Shown here: piece by piece, positions 55,106 to 64,000 of the stretch
Numbering within the stretch: the first letter of the stretch is position 1
Layout of the letters: every line of letters begins with the position of its first letter
Translations under genes and position numbers: made by a program
Assembly (NCBI GenBank): GCA_900316315.1
Contig: ONCK01000014.1
Span: 1 to 64,000, forward strand
Source: an uncultured Prevotellaceae bacterium
GTDB lineage: Bacteria > Bacteroidota > Bacteroidia > Bacteroidales > Bacteroidaceae
DNA length: 64,000 nucleotides
Direction: 5' to 3'
Notes under the pieces: generated by a model
What the model was told of the DNA's origin: nothing
The model's database searches: none
What the model saw: only the letters and a program-made list of their open reading frames with translations

Positions 55106-56692
55106 GTGAAACGCATCTACTACATCCTTCCTCCCCTCCTTGCCGTACTGGCCATCGCCAGCGGAGAGGCTCAGGTGGCTGCCAGCGTACCCAAGGTCGT
55201 CGTTAGTATCACCGTGGACCAACTCCGCAGTGACTATCTCAATGCCTTCATGCCGCTATATGGGGAAGACGGGTTTAAGCTCCTGATGAAGCAAGGGCGG
55301 GTCTACTCCCACGCCGAGTTTCCTCAGAGTCGTCTCAACCGCGCAGCCTGTGTGGCGACCGTGGCTACAGGCACAGTGCCCTATGATCACGGCATCGTAG
55401 ACGACAGATGGCTTGACCGCAAGACACTACGCCCTGTAGGCTGTGTAGACGACGATATGTATGAAGGCTTGCTCACGGCTGAGAAATCGTCAGCCCGTAA
55501 GCTGAGTGTTTCCACGCTAGGCGATGAGCTCAAGGTAGCGACGGAAGGCAAAGCCATCGTATACAGCATTGCACCCTTCAGAGACGCGGCTATCCTGAGC
55601 GCAGGCCATGCCGCCGACGGCGCATTCTGGATTAATACGACTACAGGCCGATGGTGCGGCACGAGCTACTACGGACAGTTGCCCTCATGGCTTCTGGCCG
55701 CCGACCGCAACGAGCCGCTCGACGACCTGCTCCGTCGCACCGACTGGCGTCCCGCATCAGCCCTGAGCGGTAACTTCAGCTACTTCCTCTCGGGCGGGAT
55801 GAAGCACCCCTTCAGCTATAAGCTTAAGGGCAGCCACCGCTTCGCCGCATTCTCGACGAGCGGCCTCGTCAACGAATATGTAAGTTCCATCGCCAAAACC
55901 TGCATCAACCATAGCGGCATGGGCAACGACCCCGTCACTGACTATCTCGCCGTGACCTACTATGCTGGCAACTATGAGCACAAGCCCGTCAGCGAGACGC
56001 CGATGGAGATGCAGGACACCTATGTACGCCTCGACAAAGCCCTGGGGCAACTCATCCAGGCCGTAGACGCCAAGGTCGGCAAGGGCAACGCACTCTACGT
56101 ACTTACCTCCACGGGCTACACCGACGAGGAGACGACCGACCTCACCCGCTACCGCATACCGGCAGGCACCTTCTACATCAACCGGTCCGCCGGCCTGCTC
56201 AATATGTATCTCATCGCGCTCTATGGACAAGGTCAGTATGTCGAGGCCACGTTGGGCAATGAGATTTACCTCAACCGCAAGCTGATTGAGGACAAGCAAC
56301 TCAGTCTTGCCGACGTGCTGGAGCGCAGTCAGGAGATCCTGCTCCAGAGCGACGGCGTCAAAGATGTATATACCTCACAGCGACTCCTGCTCGGCGCATG
56401 GACACCCGGCATCAGCCGCATCCGCAATAGCTACAATCCCAAATGCTCCGGCGATATCCAGGTGCAGGTGGCACCGGGCTGGAGGCTGTATAACGAAGAG
56501 ACCAAGGACAACCGTATCGTCAGGGAGGGCTATACGCCCTTCCCTATCGTATTTTATGGCGCCAATATCCCTGCCGAGACTATCGATACGCCAGTGACCA
56601 CCGACTGCATCGCCCCTACGCTGGCCCAGGTCATGCGCATACGCGCTCCCAACGCCTGCTCCACCGCCGCTCTCACAGGATTTGCCAACTAA
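55106..56692 (+). CDS. Alkaline phosphatase superfamily protein, probably inactive
   Basis: A 528-residue secreted protein starting at GTG. It has a signal peptide and the family opening [15 protein letters not shown] with the first metal Asp. Its key sites are changed, though. Where active relatives have a nucleophile Thr before GHTSIYTG, this has [13 protein letters not shown]. The Asp/His ligand segment reads [10 protein letters not shown], LTxDHG has become LTSTGY, and the final histidine (THGS) region reads DNRIVREGY. So it is probably a pseudo-enzyme. It stands between the DUF4105 and secA genes. Confidence 0.82.
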   Translation: MKRIYYILPPLLAVLAIASGEAQVAASVPKVVVSITVDQLRSDYLNAFMPLYGEDGFKLLMKQGRVYSHAEFPQSRLNRAACVATVATGTVPYDHGIVDDRWLDRKTLRPVGCVDDDMYEGLLTAEKSSARKLSVSTLGDELKVATEGKAIVYSIAPFRDAAILSAGHAADGAFWINTTTGRWCGTSYYGQLPSWLLAADRNEPLDDLLRRTDWRPASALSGNFSYFLSGGMKHPFSYKLKGSHRFAAFSTSGLVNEYVSSIAKTCINHSGMGNDPVTDYLAVTYYAGNYEHKPVSETPMEMQDTYVRLDKALGQLIQAVDAKVGKGNALYVLTSTGYTDEETTDLTRYRIPAGTFYINRSAGLLNMYLIALYGQGQYVEATLGNEIYLNRKLIEDKQLSLADVLERSQEILLQSDGVKDVYTSQRLLLGAWTPGISRIRNSYNPKCSGDIQVQVAPGWRLYNEETKDNRIVREGYTPFPIVFYGANIPAETIDTPVTTDCIAPTLAQVMRIRAPNACSTAALTGFAN

Positions 56693-56726
56693 ATCAAACC
56701 AACAAGCTAAATACATCCAATATAAT

Positions 56727-59700
56727 ATGAACTTAAATTCACTTATCTCAAAACTCTTCGGCAATAAGTCTGATCACGATATGCGCGAGATACAGCCATA
56801 CGTGGAGCAGATCAAGCAACAATACGAAGTAACAGACAAGCTGAGCAACGACGAACTGCGCGCCCGCACCAAGGCCCTGCAGCACCAGGTACAGCACAGC
56901 GCAGACGATATCCGCGAGGAAATCAACAGTGTCAAAGCCAAGATAGAGGAGACGCCCATCGAGGACCGCGAGGATCTCTTCAACCGCGTCGATAAACTCG
57001 AGAAGGACGTGCTCGACCGCTTTGAGGAAGAACTCAACAAGGTGATGGTCGAAGCCTTTGCCATTGTCAAAAGTACCGCCCGCCGTTTTGCTGAAAACGA
57101 GACTGTAGAGGTCACCGCCACAGACTTTGACCGCGAGCTCGCAGCTACTCACGACTTTGTCGACATTGAGGGCGACAAGGCCATCTACCACAACCACTGG
57201 GTCGCAGGCGGCAACGACACCGTCTGGGACATGATACACTACGACGTGCAACTCTTCGGTGGAGTCGTGCTCCATCAAGGCAAGATCGCCGAGATGGCCA
57301 CTGGTGAAGGCAAGACGCTCGTCGCTACCCTCCCAGTCTTTCTCAACGCCCTCACTGGCAATGGCGTCCATGTCGTAACTGTCAACGACTACCTGGCTAA
57401 GCGTGACTCCGAGTGGATGGGGCCGCTCTACATGTTCCACGGCTTGAGCGTAGACTGTATCGACAAACATCAACCTAACTCCGAGGCGCGCCGCAAAGCT
57501 TACCAGGCTGACATCACCTTCGGCACCAACAATGAGTTTGGCTTTGACTATCTGCGCGACAACATGGCGATTTCGCCTCAGGACCTCGTACAGCGTGCCC
57601 ACAACTTCGCCATCGTCGATGAGGTGGACTCCGTCTTGATCGACGATGCCCGTACACCGCTCATCATATCCGGCCCCGTGCCCAAGGGAGACGACCAGAG
57701 CTATGAGGAATATCAGCCCCTGATCGAACGCCTCTACGAAGTACAGCGCAAGCTCGCCACCGACTACCTCTCCGAAGCCAAGCAACTCATCGGCTCAGGC
57801 GACAAGGAGAAGGAGGAGCAGGGATTCCTGCAACTCTTCCGCAGCCACAAGGCACTGCCCAAGAACAAGGCGCTCATCAAGTACCTCTCGGAGCCAGGCA
57901 TCAAGACTGGCATGCTCCGCACCGAGGCCATCTACATGGAGAACAACAACAAGCGCATGCCGGAAGCCACAGACCCGCTCTACTTCGTCGTGGACGAAAA
58001 GCTTAACAGCGTCGATCTTACCGACAAGGGTAATGACTGGCTCGCCAAGCAGGTCAGCGACCCGACGCTCTTCGTGCTGCCCGACGTGACTAGCCAGCTC
58101 TCCGAACTGACCGCCGACGGCAGCCTCTCAGATGAGGAACGTATCAACCGCAAAGACCAAATACTCAGCGACTACGCCGTCAAGAGCGACCGCGTCCACA
58201 CCATTCTTCAGCTGCTCAAGGCCTACACCATGTTTAACCGCGACGACGAGTACGTAGTCATCAACGGCGAAGTAAAGATCGTCGATGAGCAGACAGGACG
58301 TATCATGGAGGGCCGCCGCTGGAGCGACGGATTGCATCAGGCCGTCGAGGCAAAGGAACACGTTAAGGTCGAGGCCGCCACACAGACCTTCGCCTCCATC
58401 ACACTGCAGAACTACTTCCGCATGTACCACAAGCTCGCCGGTATGACCGGTACCGCCATCACGGAAGCCAAGGAGTTCTGGGATATCTATAAGCTCGACG
58501 TCGTAGAAATACCAACCAACAAGCCCGTCATCCGCAAGGACCTCAACGACCGCGTCTACAAGACCAAACGAGAGAAGTACAACGCAGTCATCGAGGAGAT
58601 TGTCAAGATGCGCAACAGCGGCCGTCCGACACTGGTCGGCACCACGAGTGTAGAGATATCCGAATTGCTCAGCCGCATGCTGACCATGCGCAAGATACCC
58701 CACAATGTACTTAATGCAAAGCTCTTCCAGAAGGAGGCAGACATCGTAGCCAAAGCCGGACAGTCCGCTCCCGGCACTGTCATGATTGACGGCAAGCCAG
58801 AGGAACGCCTCCTCGGTACCGTCACCATCGCAACCAATATGGCCGGCCGTGGTACCGATATCAAACTGACGCCCGAAGTCAAGGCCGCAGGTGGCCTCGC
58901 CATCATCGGCACAGAGCGCCACGAGAGCCGGCGCGTCGACCGCCAGCTACGAGGACGAAGCGGACGTCAAGGGGATCCGGGCTCCAGTGTATTCTTCGTC
59001 AGCCTTGAGGACAACCTCATGCGCCTCTTCGCCTCAGAAAAGATCTCCAAAGTCATGGACCGCTTCGGCGTCAAGGAGGGCGAGGTCATCGAGTCCCCCA
59101 TCATCAACCACTCCATCGAGAGAGCCCAGCGCAAAGTGGAGGAAAACAACTACGGTATCCGTAAGCACCTCCTCGACTACGATGACGTGACCAACAAGCA
59201 GCGAACCGTCATCTACGAGAAGCGGCGTCACGCGCTGATGGGAGAACGTATCGGCATGGACATCAGCAATATGATCTGGGACCGTTGCGTTGAGATCATC
59301 GACAAAAACGATTGGGAGGGCGTCAAGGAGTACTTCCTCAAGACCTTTGCTATGGAGGCTCCCTTTACAGAGGAAGAGTTTGAGGGCGCCAAGAGCCGCG
59401 AGGACCTGCACGAGAAAGCCTTCGCCGAGGCTATCGCCAACTTCAAGCGACGCACCGACCGCATGTCGGAAGTCGCCAACCCTGTCATCCGTCAAGTCTA
59501 CGAGACCCAAGGCGACCAGTATGAGCGCATAGCCGTACCCGTCACCGATGGCAAGCGCGTATATCAGATCACGTGCGACCTCAAGGAGGCCTACGAGACA
59601 CAGTCCAAATCTCTCGTCAAAAACTTTGAGAAGAGCATCATGCTGGCCGTCATCGACGACGAATGGAAAGAGAATCTGCGCGCCATAGACGAGCTCCGTC

Positions 59701-60098
59701 ACAGCGTCCAAAACGCAAGCTATGAGCAGAAGGACCCACTCGTCATCTTCAAGCTCGAGAGTGTACAGCTCTTTGACGCTATGATCAACCGCATCTTCAA
59801 TCGTACTGTCTCCATCCTCATGCGCGGACAAATTCCGATGCAGGATCCATCGGAAGTACAGCAGGCTCCCTCTGAGCAGCAGATGGCCCGCCAGCGCAGG
59901 CCTCAATACCGCGAGAGCCGTACAGACGATCTCCACGACGAAGCTCAGCAGACTGCTGCACACCAGGACACCCGCGATCAGGCACAGCACAAGCCGCAGC
60001 CCTATATCGCCGAAAAACTGCCCGGACGAAACGATCCCTGTCCTTGCGGATCAGGCAAGAAGTTTAAGAATTGCCACGGCAAAAATCTCTTTAAGTAA
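56727..60098 (+). CDS. secA: Protein translocase ATPase SecA
   Basis: SecA drives preproteins through SecYEG. The 1,123-residue protein from the ATG at 56727 is long, as is normal for Bacteroidetes, with a coiled insert early in the N-terminal part. Walker A is [13 protein letters not shown] (about 190), followed by [30 protein letters not shown], the Walker B region [29 protein letters not shown] and the second NBD motif [12 protein letters not shown]. The C-terminus ends in the zinc/SecB-binding [17 protein letters not shown] after a Gln-rich linker. The frame to 56682 was rejected because its extra residues lie in the upstream gene. Confidence 0.97.
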   Translation: MNLNSLISKLFGNKSDHDMREIQPYVEQIKQQYEVTDKLSNDELRARTKALQHQVQHSADDIREEINSVKAKIEETPIEDREDLFNRVDKLEKDVLDRFEEELNKVMVEAFAIVKSTARRFAENETVEVTATDFDRELAATHDFVDIEGDKAIYHNHWVAGGNDTVWDMIHYDVQLFGGVVLHQGKIAEMATGEGKTLVATLPVFLNALTGNGVHVVTVNDYLAKRDSEWMGPLYMFHGLSVDCIDKHQPNSEARRKAYQADITFGTNNEFGFDYLRDNMAISPQDLVQRAHNFAIVDEVDSVLIDDARTPLIISGPVPKGDDQSYEEYQPLIERLYEVQRKLATDYLSEAKQLIGSGDKEKEEQGFLQLFRSHKALPKNKALIKYLSEPGIKTGMLRTEAIYMENNNKRMPEATDPLYFVVDEKLNSVDLTDKGNDWLAKQVSDPTLFVLPDVTSQLSELTADGSLSDEERINRKDQILSDYAVKSDRVHTILQLLKAYTMFNRDDEYVVINGEVKIVDEQTGRIMEGRRWSDGLHQAVEAKEHVKVEAATQTFASITLQNYFRMYHKLAGMTGTAITEAKEFWDIYKLDVVEIPTNKPVIRKDLNDRVYKTKREKYNAVIEEIVKMRNSGRPTLVGTTSVEISELLSRMLTMRKIPHNVLNAKLFQKEADIVAKAGQSAPGTVMIDGKPEERLLGTVTIATNMAGRGTDIKLTPEVKAAGGLAIIGTERHESRRVDRQLRGRSGRQGDPGSSVFFVSLEDNLMRLFASEKISKVMDRFGVKEGEVIESPIINHSIERAQRKVEENNYGIRKHLLDYDDVTNKQRTVIYEKRRHALMGERIGMDISNMIWDRCVEIIDKNDWEGVKEYFLKTFAMEAPFTEEEFEGAKSREDLHEKAFAEAIANFKRRTDRMSEVANPVIRQVYETQGDQYERIAVPVTDGKRVYQITCDLKEAYETQSKSLVKNFEKSIMLAVIDDEWKENLRAIDELRHSVQNASYEQKDPLVIFKLESVQLFDAMINRIFNRTVSILMRGQIPMQDPSEVQQAPSEQQMARQRRPQYRESRTDDLHDEAQQTAAHQDTRDQAQHKPQPYIAEKLPGRNDPCPCGSGKKFKNCHGKNLFK

Positions 60099-60141
60099 TC
60101 TGTCAAGCGCCGCATCCGCGCGCTGACCGACTATACCGCGA

Positions 60142-60178
60142 GGCGGCCCGCTGCTCTAAGACAGCGGGCCGCCTTTTT
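60142..60178 (+). terminator. Rho-independent terminator of secA
   Basis: A perfect 12-bp stem GGCGGCCCGCTG (60142-60153) / CAGCGGGCCGCC (60162-60173), 8-base loop, then TTTTT, about 45 bases after the secA stop. Confidence 0.93.
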
Positions 60179-60313
60179 GTCTTGTACAAGGCACATCGTC
60201 AGCCTTGCCTCCCATCGTATCCGACAGAGGCGCAGCGAGTTGCCGCCAGAAACGCAAGACGAGGGAACCTGCGAAGACTCCCCCCGTCTTTTACATTGAC
60301 CTTGTCTATCTAA

Positions 60314-60949
60314 CTAAGGTATCATGTCGTCCTCCTTGAAGTAGCACCCCATAGGACGCTGCTCCTTGTTGGCTACGCAGGCATTGTAGCGCGCCCGCGA
60401 CCGACGTTCGCGGGCAAACATTCTCTTCGTGCCCTCTTCATCCTCCTTAAACTCAAGATGATTGTCAATAGCCATGGAGCCGGCCATCCCCTCTACGTCC
60501 AGATTGTCAGTACCTATGAGTGTAAACGTCCAGTTGTGCTTCTTCAGTTTCTCAATAAGCGTCTTGATCATCTCCAGATTGTACTCCTCTGAGCAGTTTT
60601 CCTCGCCGTCTGTGATGATAGTCACCAGCACATCGTCATCGTCGCCTGTCTGTGCATTGAGTTTGCTGATACCCAGCCCGATGGCGTCGTAGAGAGGTGT
60701 CGCGCCGCCCGGTCGATATTCCTTTGTAGAGAGCTTGTGCGTCTGGGATGCCGGCGCGTTGTCAAATACATAGCGCTTGTGGTCGCTGTCAAAGGTGATA
60801 AGCGTCACGCGCTGCTCCATGTCCTTGTGCAGCTTCTGCATTTTCTTCACCGTCTCCAGTGTTTCGTTGAGCCCCAGGAGTGCTTGCTTCTCTATGACAC
60901 ACATACTACCGCTCTCATCAACAATAATCAGATTGAATACTCGTTTCAT
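60314..60949 (-). CDS. VWA domain protein
   Basis: A 211-residue cytoplasmic von Willebrand A domain protein. The metal-ion site is intact: D11-x-S13-x-S15 (VDESGSM), the Thr of GGATPLYDAI and the Asp of TDGEENCSEE. A C-terminal basic segment (KRMFARERRSRARYNAC) follows. There is no signal peptide or membrane anchor. Such proteins bind partner proteins in regulatory or defence complexes; no partner is clear, though the sigma-like gene starts 122 bases away on the other strand. Confidence 0.85.
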   Translation of the reverse strand: MKRVFNLIIVDESGSMCVIEKQALLGLNETLETVKKMQKLHKDMEQRVTLITFDSDHKRYVFDNAPASQTHKLSTKEYRPGGATPLYDAIGLGISKLNAQTGDDDDVLVTIITDGEENCSEEYNLEMIKTLIEKLKKHNWTFTLIGTDNLDVEGMAGSMAIDNHLEFKEDEEGTKRMFARERRSRARYNACVANKEQRPMGCYFKEDDMIP

Positions 60950-61071
60950 TACTTTTTCTCCTTTTTATTTTAATGGATTAAACTTAATATTTCGGCGCCT
61001 TTTACCTTTTAAAAGAATAAAGGCATGCAAAAATTAAGTGCCGACCGAATTTTTATTAATTTTGTTTCGAG

Positions 61072-62187
61072 ATGACAAGAGAAAAGGACAAGAAGCCCGC
61101 CATCGGGCTGTCGGACGAAGAAATTGTCGAGGGATTGCGGAAACGCGATCCGCAGATCACGCGCGACTATTTCTACGGCATCTGCCGCATCGCCTACCAT
61201 ATATATAATAGGCGCTACCTACTGGAGAGAAAAGTCGGCCTAGACTTCTACAGCATCGCCCATGAGTATTACCTTGCCCTCGACAAGTACGATTTTCGTC
61301 AATTGGAGGACCGAAAAAGCGGCATGACGCTGAAGACATGGATGATCAACGGCTTCCGCTTTGTGCTGCTCGACCGCATGAAGGCGTACCAGAAGGAACA
61401 CAGCATGCAGAGTTTTGAGGAGCGGATGGAGAAGGCCGATCTCAGCTTTGACATTCCCGACGACAACTTTGCTGAGGACTTCCGCAATACGGTCTATGAA
61501 ATCTGTCACAGCGTGCTGGGGCGTGACAGCCGCTCATCCCTTATCCTCCAGATGATACTCTTGGAAGGCTTCAAGGGAAAGGAAGTGGCTGCACAACTTG
61601 GCGTCAGCCCCTCCGCCGTAACACAGAGGTACCATAAGCTGATGGAGGAGATTGTCATCCCCTACTTCAAGCGCTACTATACCTCCCCTATCTACATGCC
61701 TCCGATGGAGAGCATATCCGGTCAATACGAATCACAAAAATTCGCTCTGGACGATATATCACCAAGCGCTCCGCAAGAGACAGGTCCCAAGCAGAGAAAT
61801 ATCTCCCGGCGGATTACGCCCGACGATATCACCTCGCTTCGCCCCAACGAGGTTTTTGTCTTTGGCAGCAACCTTGCCGGTATGCATGGGGGCGGCGGCG
61901 CACGCATGGCGCGCCTCTACTTCGGAGCCGTGCTGGGCAAGGGCGATGGCCCGCAAGGCCAGAGCTACGCCATTCCGACCATGCAGGGCGGTGTAGAGAC
62001 GATCCTGCCCTACGTCGACAAGTTTATCGCTTACGCCAAGGCGCATCCTGAACAGAAATTTCTCGTCACGGCCATCGGCTGCGGCATCGCCGGATTTATG
62101 CCCGAGGACATCGCGCCCTTGTTTGAGGACGCAATAGATGTAGAGGGCATCTGCCTTCCGCAGAGTTTCTGGGACGAGCTCGTCTGA
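61072..62187 (+). CDS. Sigma-like N-terminal part fused to an A1S_2505/macro-like domain
   Basis: A 371-residue protein with two parts. Residues about 15-210 resemble a sigma-70-like factor: a region 2-like helical block (YDFRQLEDRKSGMTLKTWMI) and a helix-turn-helix (GFKGKEVAAQLGVSPSAVTQ). Residues about 246-371 (PNEVFVFGSNLAGMHGGGGA, IPTMQGGVETILPYVDKFI, TAIGCGIAGFMPEDIAPLF) match the A1S_2505 phage-type family, related to macro-like nucleotide-binding domains. The start ATG (61072) lies 7 bases after a TAATTTTG box (61057-61064). The fusion is unusual; the DNA- or RNA-polymerase role and the ligand are not known. Confidence 0.72.
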   Translation: MTREKDKKPAIGLSDEEIVEGLRKRDPQITRDYFYGICRIAYHIYNRRYLLERKVGLDFYSIAHEYYLALDKYDFRQLEDRKSGMTLKTWMINGFRFVLLDRMKAYQKEHSMQSFEERMEKADLSFDIPDDNFAEDFRNTVYEICHSVLGRDSRSSLILQMILLEGFKGKEVAAQLGVSPSAVTQRYHKLMEEIVIPYFKRYYTSPIYMPPMESISGQYESQKFALDDISPSAPQETGPKQRNISRRITPDDITSLRPNEVFVFGSNLAGMHGGGGARMARLYFGAVLGKGDGPQGQSYAIPTMQGGVETILPYVDKFIAYAKAHPEQKFLVTAIGCGIAGFMPEDIAPLFEDAIDVEGICLPQSFWDELV

Positions 62188-62234
62188 GCCCTTATATATT
62201 ATGACCTTGCCCTATAAAAAATATCGGATACAAA

Positions 62235-62603
62235 ATGAATATTGAAGAGGTACGTGAGTATGCGCTGTCCCTGCCGGGTACGACAGAGGATCAGGCGTAT
62301 GGAGAGGACTGGGTCCTCTTTAGGATAGAGGGGAAGATATTCCTTCATATCTGGCTCGAAGCCCCGGCGCCCTCCTGCGCCATCAAGCTTCCTCCGGAGC
62401 AAGGACAAGTGTTGCGCATCCGATATACGGGCATCCGCCCGGCTTACCATCTCAACAAGACCCACTGGAATGACATCCTCCTCAACGAGATAGACGACGG
62501 CATGGCCAAAAGCCTCATCACGGAGTCCTACAAGCTCGTACTCAGCAAGTTGCCCAAGCGTCTGAGGGAGAAGTACATCAACAAGCAACGGACAAATTCC
62601 TGA
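62235..62603 (+). CDS. MmcQ/YjbR family protein
   Basis: A complete 122-residue protein of the small MmcQ/YjbR family, with a CyaY-like DNA-binding fold. It has the usual SLPGTTEDQAYGEDWVLFRI near the start, GIRPAYHLNKTHWNDILL in the middle and SYKLVLSKLPKRLREK at the end. The role is not established. It lies 47 bases after the sigma-like gene and 63 bases before the nitroreductase gene. Confidence 0.88.
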   Translation: MNIEEVREYALSLPGTTEDQAYGEDWVLFRIEGKIFLHIWLEAPAPSCAIKLPPEQGQVLRIRYTGIRPAYHLNKTHWNDILLNEIDDGMAKSLITESYKLVLSKLPKRLREKYINKQRTNS

Positions 62604-62666
62604 CAGAAACCCGACGCTTACCAGCAGGAGCAAGAAGAAAAAACATCATATCTAGAGAAACGAAAT

Positions 62667-63176
62667 ATGAATTTCAAGGAATTAGCCATCAAGCGCTTCT
62701 CCGTACGCAAATATACGGATGAGCCGGTCAGCAAGGCTGACCTGGAGTATATCATGGAGTGTGTGCGGCTGGCGCCGTCAGCCTGCAACCGACAGCCATG
62801 GAAATATTGCCTCCTCACATCCGATGAAGCCAAGGACAAGATTAGGCAGTGCTACCATCGAGACTGGTTTAAGACCTCTCCGATGTACATCCTGTGCATG
62901 AAGGATGTGAACAATTGCTGGGTGCGTACCGATGACAACAAGCCTCATGGCGACGTCGACCTGGGCATCGCCGTCGAGCACCTGTGCCTCGCGGCAGCGG
63001 AGCGAGGCCTGGGCACATGCTGGGTGTGCAATTACGATGTAGAGGCCGTCAAGCGCCTTTTCCCAATGGCCGGCTACGAGGCTGTAGCCATCATCCCCAT
63101 CGGCCATATCGCCGAGGATTGTCCCCATGGGGAAAAGAAGCGCAAGGAGATCGACGAGATTGTAGAAGAAATATAA
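62667..63176 (+). CDS. Nitroreductase family protein
   Basis: A 169-residue FMN-dependent oxidoreductase. The FMN-binding motif is KRFSVRKYTDEPV near the start; then RLAPSACNRQPWKY, DLGIAVEHLCLAAAERGLGTCWV and AIIPIGHI, typical of the short nitroreductases of anaerobes. It may reduce quinones or nitro compounds with NAD(P)H. The 248-base gap that follows has no gene. Confidence 0.92.
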   Translation: MNFKELAIKRFSVRKYTDEPVSKADLEYIMECVRLAPSACNRQPWKYCLLTSDEAKDKIRQCYHRDWFKTSPMYILCMKDVNNCWVRTDDNKPHGDVDLGIAVEHLCLAAAERGLGTCWVCNYDVEAVKRLFPMAGYEAVAIIPIGHIAEDCPHGEKKRKEIDEIVEEI

Positions 63177-63424
63177 CTCAAGGCATCAGAAGGACAGAAA
63201 TACAAGGTCTCCTTACCCGTAGTTACCGGAAATGTGCCCGTGAGAGGGGCTCTGCCTCTGGCGTAAGCGACGGCATCATGTCTAGGAACCGGAGGACAAG
63301 GTGCTCGGAGAGACACGGAGTATTTCAAGTAAGTCAAAGACCCAACTGATGCAGGATACGGCCGCATCATCCGGCGGGTAAAAGCTGTAAACACAAGATC
63401 TAGATAAGACAAATCAATCAGCAA

Positions 63425-63988
63425 ATGAAAAATTTCCAATCAAATGCGTGGCTGTTGCCACAGACTGTGCTGATCATCGGCACTTATGACAAAGACGGCA
63501 AGCCCAATGCCATGAATGCCGCCTGGGCTGGACAATGGGACCAGCATGAGATCATGATTTCGCTTGGCTCTCATCAGACGACCGACAATCTCAAGGAAAA
63601 CCCGGACTTCACGGTAGCCTTTGCTACGACAGAGACCATGGTCGCATCCGATTATGTAGGCCTCGTGAGTGGCCGTAAGTCCCCTGACAAGGTACAAAAG
63701 ACAGGCTGGACGGTCGAGAAGGCTCCTGATGTCAACGCTCCGATATTCAAGGAGTTTCCGATGGTCTTGGAGTGCCGCGCCAAGCAGAAGATAGATGAGA
63801 GCAGCACTGGCTGCTATCTGGTAGCAGAAATCGTCAATATCCTCTGCGATGAAAAGTATCTGGCCGAAGACGGCAAGCCTGACGTGGAGAAGATGCAACT
63901 GATCACTTTCGACCCCGTTCATCACACCTACATCCAGCTAGGCAAGACCGTGGGCCATGCCTTCTCCGCCGGAAAACAGTTAAAATAA
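63425..63988 (+). CDS. Flavin reductase family protein (flavoredoxin-like)
   Basis: A 187-residue FMN-binding split-barrel protein. It begins LLPQTVLIIGTYDKDGKPNAMNAAWAGQWD and has MISLGSHQTTDNLKENPDFTV and FPMVLECRAKQKIDESSTGCYLVAEIVNI (given in parts), as in flavoredoxins that pass electrons between flavins and other acceptors. The ATG at 63425 opens the homology and an A-rich stretch precedes it. It is the last gene in the window. Confidence 0.9.
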   Translation: MKNFQSNAWLLPQTVLIIGTYDKDGKPNAMNAAWAGQWDQHEIMISLGSHQTTDNLKENPDFTVAFATTETMVASDYVGLVSGRKSPDKVQKTGWTVEKAPDVNAPIFKEFPMVLECRAKQKIDESSTGCYLVAEIVNILCDEKYLAEDGKPDVEKMQLITFDPVHHTYIQLGKTVGHAFSAGKQLK

Positions 63989-64000
63989 GGTATTCCATAG

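Noticed and set aside
63232-63290. GGCGTAAGCGACG shared with 51715-51729 as a further repeat copy
   Set aside because: Only 13 bases match and no 21-bp unit lies nearby; chance or an unresolvable remnant.

Overview
The window comes from a Bacteroidota chromosome, most likely a fairly GC-rich member of the Bacteroidales (Prevotella/Porphyromonas side). The evidence is the gene content (PorU/PorV of the type IX secretion system, Bacteroidetes-type LptD, a SecA of about 1,120 residues, DUF4831/DUF4468/DUF4105 proteins, a trpBEGDCFA operon) and promoters of the Bacteroidetes type (TTG, 19-20 bases, TAnnTTTG). The species cannot be fixed from the sequence alone. No tRNA, rRNA, transposase, phage or CRISPR locus was seen.

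Layout. 1-7.9 kb: the start of a lipoprotein gene, an M23/LysM peptidase, the leftward pdxJ-ispD-recG operon, then rightward nadK and an ABC exporter. 8.4-16.7 kb: a membrane acyltransferase, nnrDE-DUF4831-TSCPD, leftward class II aldolase, then yicC-gmk-nadD. 17.7-24.7 kb: a lipoprotein and the FAH-like/porU/porV/ispF cluster. 25-34.7 kb: a leftward operon of two GH43 enzymes and a secreted protein, then M13 peptidase, alpha/beta hydrolase, C10 (streptopain-type) peptidase and an HD hydrolase. 35-42.8 kb: LptD, a long non-coding stretch, a secreted protein of unknown role and a GH2 enzyme. 43-50.6 kb: the trp operon with its leader peptide and attenuator, ending in a SpoU/TrmH-type methyltransferase. 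50.7-60.1 kb: DUF4468, C_GCAxxG, metallophosphoesterase, DUF4105 (Lnb-like), a probable pseudo-phosphatase and secA. 60.3-64 kb: a VWA protein, a sigma-like fusion protein, MmcQ, nitroreductase and flavin reductase.

How the genes connect. SecA takes preproteins across the inner membrane. PorU and PorV then process and anchor type IX cargo, and two secreted proteins here carry cargo-like C-terminal tails. LptD and the Lnb-like protein belong to outer-membrane and lipoprotein biogenesis. ispD and ispF, both in the MEP isoprenoid pathway, lie about 20 kb apart. The trp cluster makes tryptophan from chorismate under ribosome-mediated attenuation, whose alternative RNA pairings can be read directly from the sequence.

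The least explained features are non-coding: 21-bp tandem repeats at five intergenic sites, a roughly 450-bp non-coding element present twice and containing such an array, a candidate structured RNA with its own promoter near 38.3 kb, and a 55-bp promoter block shared by two secreted-peptidase genes.
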